25,816 nucleotides of DNA. Source: a virus. The first letter of the stretch is position 1. Each line of letters starts with the position of its first letter. The stretch covers positions 1 through 25,816 of IMG/VR virus record IMGVR_UViG_3300027736_001941. One strand, given 5' to 3'. Shown here one piece after another: positions 1 to 6,859 of the stretch. The notes under the pieces are model-generated. The model was not told where the DNA came from, searched no databases, and saw only the letters and a list, made by a program, of their open reading frames with translations. Both the position numbers and the translations under genes were made by a program.

Positions 1-237
1 TTTGATTTTATCTACGTTGATGGAAGTCACAGCGCAGACGAAGTGTTAGCAGATGCTGTGATGGCATTTGGCCTGCTAAAAAAGAATGGATACATGATTT
101 TTGATGACTATCTTTGGATGGTAGCCACAGATATGTTAGATCGTCCCAAGATGTCTATTGATGCTTTTGTAAATATGTTTCAAAAGCATATAGAAGTTAA
201 ATTGATTAATTATCAACTCGTTATAAAGAAAGTTTAA
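1..237 (+). CDS. SAM-dependent methyltransferase, C-terminal part (gene cut by window start)
   Basis: The reading frame is open from base 1, so the gene begins upstream of the window. The visible 78 residues start FDFIYVDGSHSADEV and continue to GYMIFDDYLW. The Asp-Gly-x-His segment followed about 25 residues later by FDDY is the typical C-terminal half of class I SAM-dependent methyltransferases of the Methyltransf_24 type; the SAM-binding glycine loop would lie upstream. The substrate cannot be told; phage members of this group are often linked to sugar or glycan modification (family knowledge). The stop is one base before the ATG of the next gene, so both are probably cotranscribed. Confidence 0.7.
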   Translation, partial: FDFIYVDGSHSADEVLADAVMAFGLLKKNGYMIFDDYLWMVATDMLDRPKMSIDAFVNMFQKHIEVKLINYQLVIKKV

Positions 238-238
238 A

Positions 239-538
239 ATGCAATTCGATCAAAATCAAGTGTACACCTTCAAACTCAACTCCGGAGAAGAGTTGATTGC
301 TAGGATTGAAAAACCTGGTACAGAGTGGATCACAATCAGCGACCCTGTGAGCGTGGCTCCGGGGCCACAAGGCATGGGACTTGTGCCCAGTTTGTTTACC
401 GCAGATATCAAGCGAGAAATACAACTAAATATCAACAGCATATCACTTTATGCCTATGCTGAAGATGCTGTCAAAATGAAATACATCGAAGCAACCACAG
501 GCATCAAAGTTCCGGACAAGAAACTTATATTGGGATAA
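239..538 (+). CDS. Conserved small phage protein, Sm-like fold suspected
   Basis: 99 residues. The opening VYTFKLNSGEELIARIEK, then ITISDPVSVAPG and a GMGLVPSLF segment, resembles short Sm/LSm-like beta-barrel proteins common in T4-like aquatic phages (a 'KL-sGEe-ia-v' strand pair followed by a 'dP' turn). The function of these phage proteins is unknown. No signal peptide or membrane segment is seen. It sits one base after the methyltransferase stop and one base before the PAAR gene, in a structural-gene context. The family resemblance is from memory; the fold assignment is inference. Confidence 0.6.
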   Translation: MQFDQNQVYTFKLNSGEELIARIEKPGTEWITISDPVSVAPGPQGMGLVPSLFTADIKREIQLNINSISLYAYAEDAVKMKYIEATTGIKVPDKKLILG

Positions 539-539
539 A

Positions 540-821
540 ATGCCAGCAGTACAACGAGACGGCGATCTAAACGGTGCAGGGGGAGTTGCCTCTGGCGGTG
601 TTGCCTCTGTACGTGTGAATGGCAGCCCAGTTACTGTTGATGGTAATCCTGTGAGTAGTCATGCACCCTGGGGAAGACCACATCCACCACACCAGGCCGC
701 AACCACCACAGGCGGAAATGGCACTGTTCGAGCCAGTGGCATTCCCATTGTTACCACTGGATGTTCAGATACTTGTGGACACGCTCGTGCTGGTGGCAGT
801 GCTGATGTAAGGGTAGGATAA
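540..821 (+). CDS. PAAR-domain baseplate spike-tip protein
   Basis: 93 residues rich in Gly, Ala, Val, Pro and His, with the beta-strand pattern of PAAR proteins: an N-terminal MPAVQRDGD, short V-x-V-N-G strands, a central HAPWGRPHPPH segment, and a C-terminal TTGCSDTCGHARAGG. His and Cys residues (HPPH, GCSDTC, CGH) could supply the metal ligands that sharpen the tip. PAAR proteins cap the gp5-type central spike of contractile tails (T4 gp5.4) and are the first part to touch the host outer membrane. The length matches phage PAAR proteins. The stop overlaps the next start as TAATG, indicating translational coupling to the large structural gene. Confidence 0.88.
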   Translation: MPAVQRDGDLNGAGGVASGGVASVRVNGSPVTVDGNPVSSHAPWGRPHPPHQAATTTGGNGTVRASGIPIVTTGCSDTCGHARAGGSADVRVG

Positions 822-2860
822 TGCCCAGTATTCTTAGTCCGTTACAACTAACCGCATCTGTCGCCTTGTTGCAAAATCAAGGACTAAAACCGTTTCCGGC
901 CGCATTGGCCATTGCTATTCAAGCATTCAACGCTACCACAGTGATCAGTAACTTTCTTGCGGCAGTGAGTTTTTACAAATCGCAAACATTTGCCACACAA
1001 TCTACATTAACCAGTTTGTTAAGCATAGGTGCCACAGTATGTCCGGCCCTGGGCAATAGCATACCAGAAGATCCTGTGGGCAGTTATCCTTATTTGGATA
1101 GTGAGTATTTGATCAATTATCTTGGCGCAGTAGATGGATCCACAATCGACCCGTCAGGATTTTCAAATCTAATAGAACAAACTTGTGCGGCATATCTTGG
1201 CAATGGTGATGCTGGCAAGTTCTGCCAAGGATTCATGGCAGTGCAAGGCTACATTGCCACCACCAACAAATACATTAATAGTTCGGTAAATGCCAATCAG
1301 TACCTTGGTCCTTTGTTTACTAACATGGATGATTTGGTAACTGGTAACATAGCCAGCATGACCACTGACTTGACTAGTTTTGGAGTTGATCTAAACAATC
1401 AAGGCAATTTGTGGAACATGAACAAGTTGGATTTATACGGTACGCCGGCTGGCCTTATACAGCAAATATCTGCCTTGGCCGGAATTAAAGGTCGTACTGT
1501 ACCAGATTTACAAAATGCCATGATCAGCATGGGGTTATCCGCAAGCAACATTGCCGATCTAGTGAATGACAATCGAGTGGGATTGAACAAACCCACTGGT
1601 CTAACACAAAACGAATTTGATAAGTTACAATTGCTGGCTTACAATGCTATGACCATGATCTCAGGTGATGCACTAACTCAGATATTAGATATACTGGGAG
1701 TAACCACACCAAATATTAACAGTCTTGAAGATTTGTTAAATCCAGTAATCATGTTCCCATTAAGTTACGCATCATTACAAACACCGAGTCCTAATGGCCC
1801 TGTGCCTATCTTTAACTCAACCGGTGCAGTAAACTCCAGCATCACACCCATAGTCAACAGTTACTTGCCTACAGCATCAGGGTGTGATGAGTTGGGCAAG
1901 GTTATTCCGCCAGCACAGGCCACGGCCAACAAGGCCATTCAAGTGTCTTTTCAGCAGATCAACAACATACCCAATACTACATTACCAAAATTGGCCAACA
2001 CAGTATTAGGCAACACCGACAATCCCTGGAACGTTACACAACCGTACTTGGCCAACACGGTGGTCAGTACAGGTAGTCCAGTGCCCACTTATTATCGTGC
2101 CACAGATGATGTGCCGGTTGGTGTAGATATCAACAATACTGCCTACTGGACACCCACCACGCTGGGTGGCCTCAGCACCATGGTTGATTTACCGTTAATC
2201 CAGGCGCAGACTACCCCAGTTGACAGTTCAGTGACCGACTATGTTGCAACCAACATGGCCACAGGTACTGGTCCCAACGGTACTATTACCACTTACGATG
2301 TGTTGGGTCTAGCATTAGATAGTGACGATTTTGCCGCACAATTGGCCACGGCTACTGCGGCTATCAACAGTTTACAGGGCGCAGGCAGTCTTGCTACGTT
2401 AAACGCGGCATACGTAAACATATTATCAGCAGTCAACGATGCCGGGGTACAGACACAAATTATCAATGCCAATGCGGCCATTGCCGCACTCAGCGCCAAT
2501 CCGTCTATAACCACGCTAAATGCCAATTGGACCTATATTTCCAACATAATGAACCTGAGTGCTAAATACACTAGCCAGGCTGGTATTGATTATTTCAATC
2601 TACAACCAGGCGACAAAAACAGCGTCTATAGTTTTTTACAAAATTTACCCTATTACGGTTTGCTCACAGCAAATGGTGATGCGGCTGAGTTTTTGGAAAA
2701 TGTCGCTGACATTACGACCCTAGGTGGGCAAGCCACAGTAGGAGCCATGCGCGAAGGCCGAAACAACGCAAGATTAAGTGCGGCCAGTTTGTATAATGTC
2801 AATCAAATACCAAGTGATCCAGTAATAGCGCCAATTCCTGTAATTGAACCAACAACTTGA
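821..2860 (+). CDS. Large probable virion/baseplate protein
   Basis: 679 residues, coupled to the PAAR gene by a TAATG overlap. Composition is rich in Asn, Ala, Thr, Ser and Leu, with low charge and few Lys, as in extended tail or baseplate proteins. The N-terminal 150 residues look helical; the middle (about 330-480) is a Thr/Asn/Pro-rich beta-like region; residues about 490-560 contain Ala-rich repeats around AAINSLQGAGSLATLNAAY and AAIAALSANPSITTLNANW that resemble each other. No signal peptide or enzymatic motif is seen. Because it directly follows the spike tip, a baseplate, tail-tip or spike-associated role is the best inference. I cannot match it to a named T4 gene. Confidence 0.6.
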   Translation: MPSILSPLQLTASVALLQNQGLKPFPAALAIAIQAFNATTVISNFLAAVSFYKSQTFATQSTLTSLLSIGATVCPALGNSIPEDPVGSYPYLDSEYLINYLGAVDGSTIDPSGFSNLIEQTCAAYLGNGDAGKFCQGFMAVQGYIATTNKYINSSVNANQYLGPLFTNMDDLVTGNIASMTTDLTSFGVDLNNQGNLWNMNKLDLYGTPAGLIQQISALAGIKGRTVPDLQNAMISMGLSASNIADLVNDNRVGLNKPTGLTQNEFDKLQLLAYNAMTMISGDALTQILDILGVTTPNINSLEDLLNPVIMFPLSYASLQTPSPNGPVPIFNSTGAVNSSITPIVNSYLPTASGCDELGKVIPPAQATANKAIQVSFQQINNIPNTTLPKLANTVLGNTDNPWNVTQPYLANTVVSTGSPVPTYYRATDDVPVGVDINNTAYWTPTTLGGLSTMVDLPLIQAQTTPVDSSVTDYVATNMATGTGPNGTITTYDVLGLALDSDDFAAQLATATAAINSLQGAGSLATLNAAYVNILSAVNDAGVQTQIINANAAIAALSANPSITTLNANWTYISNIMNLSAKYTSQAGIDYFNLQPGDKNSVYSFLQNLPYYGLLTANGDAAEFLENVADITTLGGQATVGAMREGRNNARLSAASLYNVNQIPSDPVIAPIPVIEPTT

Positions 2861-2890
2861 TCAAATTGGCTAAATTGATGGTTATTTTTA

Positions 2891-2919
2891 TTGACATAGT
2901 ACAAACACGCATATATAAT
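2891..2919 (+). promoter_or_regulatory. Consensus sigma70 promoter for the porin gene
   Basis: TTGACA at 2891-2896 and TATAAT at 2914-2919 are separated by exactly 17 bases: a perfect sigma70 promoter. Transcription would start near 2926, giving a leader of about 40 nt with an AAAAGGAAAAA Shine-Dalgarno before the porin ATG. Confidence 0.88.
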
Positions 2920-2964
2920 ATCAAATGACTCGCGTCATTCATACTTTTAAAAGGAAAAATCTAA

Positions 2965-4125
2965 ATGAAGAAAATTTTAGTTGCTTTGGCCGCAATGGCC
3001 TTAGTTGGTGCCGCACAAGCACAACAAAATCCAACCACATCGGTTTATGGTCTTATGGACGTTGGCATTCGTTATGAAACTCACGTTACTGCTACAGACG
3101 ACTCTGCTACCAAACTAATAAACGGAAATACATATACCAGCCGTTTTGGTATCATAAGTTCAGAAGATTTGGGCAATGGCACCACAATAAAACTCAAACT
3201 AGAAAGCGGATTATCCCCCACAACTGGTGTGTCGGGTAATAGTGGATCGACAGGCACAGTGTTGTTTGATCGTCAAGCCTGGGTTGGTTTTGCTGATAAA
3301 ACATTTGGTGAAGTTCAAATCGGTCGCAACACACTTGCAACCTATGATTTTGCAACCGGCGGTGTGGGTGACTTGACACTGGCCAAGGGAGAATCTGCGG
3401 CCCAACCGGCCAATACTTCCAACTCAACTTATGCAGTGGCTCCATTACGTGCCGCGCAGATTAACGTGTTTACTGGTGCTACCAGTAGCATTAGAAACAG
3501 TCGCAGTGATGGATTGATCAAATGGTCTAACAAGTTGGGCCCAGTGAATGTTACATTAGGTATTGCACCCGGTGGCCAAAGTGGTAGCGATTCTAAAAAA
3601 TCTACCACCACAGCCGCAGTGACATACTCACTAAATTCATTAACTGTTGGTGCGGCTAACTTTACTGCTAAAGATGCGGCAGACTTAAAGTATTCTGTCA
3701 ACGGTATTGGTGCAAAATATGATATTGGTAACTGGACATTACAAAGTGCTAGATGGACATCAAAGAGCGAAGCAGGTTATGTTGCCGCTAACTTGACCAC
3801 AAACGGCACATATACTGGTCCGGTGTTGGGTACTGCCGCAACAACTGGTCCATCAACTGATGCATCATTAAACACCTTGGGTGTGCAATACCGTGTTAGC
3901 CCTAAATTGACTACCACTTTGTCATCATATCACGGCCAGTATGCTAACGGTGTAGGCAAGGCTGGCGTTTTAAACAGCCAGATAGTCTTGGCTGAGTATG
4001 ATGTGACCAAGCGTACAACCTTTTACGGTATCCTTGACAGAGCGTCTGCCAGCGGTGATATTGCCAGCACAACAATTACACGTCCGATTGTTGGATACAA
4101 CGTGGGTGTAAAGCATACTTTCTAA
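2965..4125 (+). CDS. Outer-membrane general porin (Gram-negative porin family)
   Basis: 386 residues. The N-terminus MKKILVALAAMALVGAAQAQ is a clear signal peptide with AQA as likely cleavage site. The mature protein begins with SVYGLMDVGIRYE and contains SRFGIISSEDLGNGTTIKLKLESG, LFDRQAWVGFADKTFGEVQIGR and alternating beta strands, and ends VGVKHTF. The terminal Phe is the BAM-complex recognition residue. These are hallmarks of 16-stranded trimeric porins of Burkholderiales; the length is usual for them. The product would sit in the host outer membrane and pass small solutes. It has its own consensus promoter and terminator, unlike its phage neighbours. A host-derived gene is inferred. Possible roles are nutrient uptake during infection or altering the surface against superinfection. 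Confidence 0.92.
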   Translation: MKKILVALAAMALVGAAQAQQNPTTSVYGLMDVGIRYETHVTATDDSATKLINGNTYTSRFGIISSEDLGNGTTIKLKLESGLSPTTGVSGNSGSTGTVLFDRQAWVGFADKTFGEVQIGRNTLATYDFATGGVGDLTLAKGESAAQPANTSNSTYAVAPLRAAQINVFTGATSSIRNSRSDGLIKWSNKLGPVNVTLGIAPGGQSGSDSKKSTTTAAVTYSLNSLTVGAANFTAKDAADLKYSVNGIGAKYDIGNWTLQSARWTSKSEAGYVAANLTTNGTYTGPVLGTAATTGPSTDASLNTLGVQYRVSPKLTTTLSSYHGQYANGVGKAGVLNSQIVLAEYDVTKRTTFYGILDRASASGDIASTTITRPIVGYNVGVKHTF

Positions 4126-4151
4126 TTTTTAAGGTAATACTTTAGTACTAC

Positions 4152-4181
4152 AAAAGCCCTGCAGTTTTGCGGGGCTTTTTT
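4152..4181 (+). terminator. Rho-independent terminator after porin
   Basis: AAAAGCCC (4152-4159) pairs with GGGCTTTT (4172-4179). Inner T-G, G-C and C-G pairs close a six-base loop at 4163-4168, and the 3' arm runs into a T tract at 4176-4181. It isolates the porin as a one-gene transcript. Confidence 0.9.
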
Positions 4182-4183
4182 GT

Positions 4184-4212
4184 TTGACTAATAATTCGTC
4201 TTTTGCTATAAT
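4184..4212 (+). promoter_or_regulatory. Sigma70 promoter
   Basis: TTGACT at 4184-4189 and TATAAT at 4207-4212 with a 17-base spacer. The predicted start is near 4219, downstream of the ATG at 4213, which helps place the real start of the next gene at 4243. Confidence 0.82.
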
Positions 4213-4242
4213 ATGCACATGTTCAGTAAAAAGGAGTTGGAA

Positions 4243-4401
4243 ATGCGTGAAGCAATTCTTGCTAAACTCAGTGAAGTTGAAACCATGCTAGACGAATCCT
4301 CGTGCAGTGGTGACCAACTGGCGGAATGCAGTCAAGTCTATCGAGACATTATGGAAAAGTTGTCTGCACTCTCACAGGCCGTACACTATTATGTTGATTG
4401 A
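4243..4401 (+). CDS. Small helical protein of unknown function
   Basis: 52 residues from the ATG at 4243, which has an AAGGAG Shine-Dalgarno at 4231-4236. An in-frame ATG at 4213 would give 62 residues but lies before the predicted transcription start. The protein (MREAILAKLSEVETMLDES...) is almost entirely amphipathic helix with heptad-like Leu/Ile spacing, so a small helical hairpin or coiled coil is likely. I do not recognise the family. Its stop codon overlaps the -35 box of the next promoter. Confidence 0.6.
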   Translation: MREAILAKLSEVETMLDESSCSGDQLAECSQVYRDIMEKLSALSQAVHYYVD

Positions 4402-4426
4402 CCAGAAATTCCCAATTTGTTATAAT
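4398..4426 (+). promoter_or_regulatory. Sigma70 promoter
   Basis: TTGACC at 4398-4403 and TATAAT at 4421-4426 with a 17-base spacer. The -35 box overlaps the preceding stop codon. It should drive the genes from 4457 onward. Confidence 0.85.
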
Positions 4427-4456
4427 ACTTGTATAGAAACTTAACAGGAGCCCAAG

Positions 4457-4765
4457 ATGGAAAAACTCTCATCAATCCAGCAGGTTAACTCTGCTATCAT
4501 GTTTGGCACGTGGACCGATGTGGAACTTCGTAGCATGGCTGATGCTATTCGTTTTAATCAGGCCAGTCTTCGCAAGCAGGTCAAACGCAACCTGGACGTG
4601 GGCGTTCGAGTGCGTTGGATCAGTTCCAAGAACCCCTCAGGTGCCACAGGCACAGTGAAAAAGATTGCCATCAAGTATGTCACAGTTCGTAATGACCGAG
4701 ACGGCGGCTTATGGAAAATCCCAGCCAATATGTTGGAGATAGTTGAAGGACAGGTGGCGGCATGA
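4457..4765 (+). CDS. Conserved phage protein with SH3/KOW-like C-terminal half
   Basis: 102 residues with an AGGAG Shine-Dalgarno at 4446-4450. The N-terminal half is helical. The C-terminal half, VGVRVRWISSKNPSGATGTVKKIAIKYVTVRN, then WKIPANMLEIVE, has the strand-turn-strand pattern of a KOW/SH3-like barrel, with G-x-x-G-x-V and a closing 'wkiPanml' segment. I recall similar proteins in T4-like aquatic phages, without known function. Binding to nucleic acid or the ribosome would be a guess. It overlaps the next small gene by ATGA. Confidence 0.62.
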   Translation: MEKLSSIQQVNSAIMFGTWTDVELRSMADAIRFNQASLRKQVKRNLDVGVRVRWISSKNPSGATGTVKKIAIKYVTVRNDRDGGLWKIPANMLEIVEGQVAA

Positions 4766-4917
4766 ACTTCCGCAACTGGTGCAGAGAAAAGTGGTACGAG
4801 CACATTGATGAACTGATCAATTACGGTCTTGAACCACAGTTCACCGCACAAGAATATTTCAACCGATATAAATTTTGGCTCAAACGTGAATTTAAACATT
4901 ATCAAGGAGTGAAGTAA
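4762..4917 (+). CDS. Small basic protein of unknown function
   Basis: 51 residues, MNFRNWCREKWYEHIDELI..., ending FWLKREFKHYQGVK. It starts in the ATGA overlap with the previous gene and stops in a TAATG overlap with the next. This perfect chaining is the main evidence that it is real. It is rich in Trp, Tyr, Phe and Lys/Arg and likely two helices. A short in-frame Shine-Dalgarno-like GGTGG lies just upstream. Family not recognised. Confidence 0.6.
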   Translation: MNFRNWCREKWYEHIDELINYGLEPQFTAQEYFNRYKFWLKREFKHYQGVK

Positions 4918-5273
4918 TGGGTCTCGATATGTATGCATACACTGCCGCCAAAGAACAGGCAGACTACGAAACTGGTCAACGTGAAATTGCCTACTGGCGT
5001 AAGCATCCTAACCTGCATGGTTGGATGGAACGACTTGCTGAATCTAAAAATGTAGAGTACAGCACATTTAACGGGGTCGAACTAGAACTCACCTGGGAGG
5101 ATCTAGATGAACTAGAACGTGCAGTCACGCATGGCCAACTGCCGAGTACACAGGGATTCTTCTTTGGCAACGAAGCAGACGAGCATTATAAAGAAGATGA
5201 TCTTGCATTTATTAAACGGGCACGAGCAGAATTGTTCCTGGGTTTAAAAGTGTTTTATAACTCTTCATGGTAA
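4917..5273 (+). CDS. Conserved phage hypothetical protein
   Basis: 118 residues, beginning MGLDMYAYTAAKE, with EIAYWRKHPNLHGWMERL, LTWEDLDELERAV and a Gly-Phe-Phe-Phe-Gly loop. This 'MGLDMY...YWRKH...L..W' pattern belongs to a conserved family frequent in phages and some bacteria. Its function is unknown, although databases sometimes label such proteins misleadingly. An AAGGAG Shine-Dalgarno lies just before the TAATG overlap. No membrane or export signal. Confidence 0.72.
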   Translation: MGLDMYAYTAAKEQADYETGQREIAYWRKHPNLHGWMERLAESKNVEYSTFNGVELELTWEDLDELERAVTHGQLPSTQGFFFGNEADEHYKEDDLAFIKRARAELFLGLKVFYNSSW

Positions 5274-5277
5274 TCAC

Positions 5278-5284
5278 TTAAATA
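5278..5284 (+). promoter_or_regulatory. Possible T4-late-like TAAATA box
   Basis: TTAAATA lies one base before the ligase ATG, in a gap with no Shine-Dalgarno. It resembles the TATAAATA late-promoter core of T4-like phages, but its position so close to the ATG makes it a weak candidate. Confidence 0.25.
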
Positions 5285-5285
5285 T

Positions 5286-6659
5286 ATGAATGAAACCGAC
5301 TTCTCAAACGAAAGGTTTGACAGCATAGTGGCGGCAGGATGGATCCGTGATCTAGAAAGTTCGGACAGTCGCATACACAAAGAAAAAACAATTGAAAAAG
5401 CATTAATGGCCGCCAAGTTGGGCAGTGCCGATGCACAATGTTTCCTCTTTAACTGCTACCAGGCGTACAATCCTTTCTACACCTTTAATATCCGTCAAGT
5501 GCCTGAGACTGAGGGTTTGACTGGTCGCCCTAACCCCTGGACAAAGTTTTGGGCCTTGCTGGAAGCATTACGCACAAGATCCGTTACGGGTAATCGTGCC
5601 CGTGAAAGTATTGAATCGATGAGTCAACTGTTTGATTCGGACGAGTGGAATAACTTGGCCCGACGTGTGATGATCAAGGATCTGCGTTGTGGCATTTCAG
5701 AGAAAACACTGAACAAAGTACTGGGCAAAACAGAGTACAAGATTCCGGTGTTCACTTGTCAGTTAGCACAAGACTCCACAGATCAACCCAAGAAATTAAA
5801 AGGCATCAAACGCCTGGAAGTCAAACTGGATGGTGTGCGTGTGTTGGCGGTGATTGACGGCGCCAATGTCACCTTGTTCAGTCGCAATGGCAAAGAGTTT
5901 GAGAACTTTCCACAGATTGCAGATGCCATTGAAGATGCCCGCAAACACTTTCAGTGGGGTCGTGGCACCGGTGGTCGCTTTGTGTTAGACGGCGAGATTG
6001 TGGGTGAGAGTTTTCAGAAACTCATGAAGCAAGCACATCGCAAGAGCGATGCAAAGACTGATGGCACGGTGTATCACATTTTTGATATCATTCCTTTAGA
6101 GTCATTGCAAGAAGGACATTGCAACATACAACAGTACAAACGTATTGAGTGGATCGAGAGTGCTCGAGATCGCTTGTTGGAAACACCTTGCTTGAGAATT
6201 ATGAATGGCTTGGATGTGGATTTGGACACAGCAGAAGGGCATGATATCATGAACCGTTTTGCACAAGACGCTGTGGCAGAAGGTTTCGAAGGCATCATGA
6301 TCAAAAGCCTGGATGCACCTTATGAGTGCAAACGTTCAGACTCATGGATGAAATGGAAACCCACAATCAGTGTTGACCTCACTATTGTGGGATTTGAGCA
6401 AGGAACAGGTCGCAATGAAAATAGACTTGGTGCTATAATTTGTGAAGGAGAAGACAATGACCGCAGAATTCGTGTTAATGTTGGTAGTGGGTTTAGTGAT
6501 ACTCTTCGTGATGAGTATTGGACCAATAGGGATCAGTTACTTGGTCACTTGGTTGAAGTCCAAGCGGATGCAGTCACCCAGAACCAAGACGGAACCTACA
6601 GCCTCCGATTCCCAAGGTTCCTGAGATTCAGAGACTTTGACGCCGGGGAGAAAGTATGA
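5286..6659 (+). CDS. ATP-dependent DNA ligase (T4 gp30-like)
   Basis: 457 residues; T4 ligase is 487. All nucleotidyltransferase motifs are visible. Motif I KLDGVR has the adenylated Lys at residue 180. SRNGKEFENF lies around 199-208, motif III LDGEIVG at 234-240, motif IV EGFEGIMIK at 332-340, and motif V WMKWKP at 354-359. The OB-fold region VNVGSGFSD is followed by the RFPRFLRFR motif VI near 441-449. The N-terminal 160 residues match the DNA-binding domain of T4-type ligases (GISEKTLNKVLG). It seals nicks during replication and repair. No Shine-Dalgarno precedes the ATG. Near its 3' end a second frame encodes a possible membrane peptide, and its stop overlaps the next start. Confidence 0.95.
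   Translation: MNETDFSNERFDSIVAAGWIRDLESSDSRIHKEKTIEKALMAAKLGSADAQCFLFNCYQAYNPFYTFNIRQVPETEGLTGRPNPWTKFWALLEALRTRSVTGNRARESIESMSQLFDSDEWNNLARRVMIKDLRCGISEKTLNKVLGKTEYKIPVFTCQLAQDSTDQPKKLKGIKRLEVKLDGVRVLAVIDGANVTLFSRNGKEFENFPQIADAIEDARKHFQWGRGTGGRFVLDGEIVGESFQKLMKQAHRKSDAKTDGTVYHIFDIIPLESLQEGHCNIQQYKRIEWIESARDRLLETPCLRIMNGLDVDLDTAEGHDIMNRFAQDAVAEGFEGIMIKSLDAPYECKRSDSWMKWKPTISVDLTIVGFEQGTGRNENRLGAIICEGEDNDRRIRVNVGSGFSDTLRDEYWTNRDQLLGHLVEVQADAVTQNQDGTYSLRFPRFLRFRDFDAGEKV
6431..6439 (+). promoter_or_regulatory. Possible extended -10 promoter inside ligase gene
   Basis: TGCTATAAT matches an extended -10 element (TGnTATAAT), with no -35 match at 6411-6416. It is followed directly by AAGGAG and an ATG at 6457. 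It could drive the overlapping small ORF or the downstream genes. Confidence 0.35.
6457..6624 (+). CDS. Possible overlapping gene for a small membrane protein, inside the ligase gene
   Basis: In a different frame from the ligase, an ATG preceded by GAAGGAG at proper spacing opens a 55-residue ORF. The ORF has one strong transmembrane segment (FVLMLVVGLVILFVMSIGPI), a second short hydrophobic stretch, then a basic tail (LKSKRMQSPRTK). An extended -10 element lies just upstream. The hydrophobic-then-positive layout looks designed, but the ligase frame here is itself constrained (OB fold, motif VI), so a chance ORF cannot be excluded. Confidence 0.35.
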   Translation: MTAEFVLMLVVGLVILFVMSIGPIGISYLVTWLKSKRMQSPRTKTEPTASDSQGS

Positions 6660-6850
6660 TGACACCATTGTACGACATTGTGTTAGTAGCAGTTATGATT
6701 GTGTATAGCCCGTTTGGACCAGCACAATTAGAGTACCAATCAGTTGATTACTATAACTCTTGGGCACGATGCTATCAAGAAGAAAAACGATTGTCCCGAA
6801 CCAAAGACAAACGAACTGGATATATGTGTTTAAGGGTTGACAGAAACTAA
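6656..6850 (+). CDS. Small phage protein with N-terminal hydrophobic segment
   Basis: 64 residues, or 63 from the second ATG at 6659, which overlaps the ligase stop. GGGGAG upstream fits either. Residues 5-20 (LYDIVLVAVMIVYSPF) are hydrophobic and could be a signal or anchor. The rest is polar with many Tyr and Arg (YYNSWARCYQEEKRL...GYMCLRVDRN), and two Cys residues could form a disulfide if exported. No family recognised. It is followed closely by the lipoprotein gene. Confidence 0.55.
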   Translation: MMTPLYDIVLVAVMIVYSPFGPAQLEYQSVDYYNSWARCYQEEKRLSRTKDKRTGYMCLRVDRN

Positions 6851-6859
6851 AGGCTCATT

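Noticed and set aside
3194-3701. Minus-strand ORFs opposite the porin
   Set aside because: The porin frame is clearly coding and these have no start signals or recognisable motifs.
4213-4242. Upstream ATG giving a 62-residue version of the gene at 4243
   Set aside because: It directly follows the -10 box and lies before the predicted transcription start; the ATG at 4243 has an AAGGAG Shine-Dalgarno.
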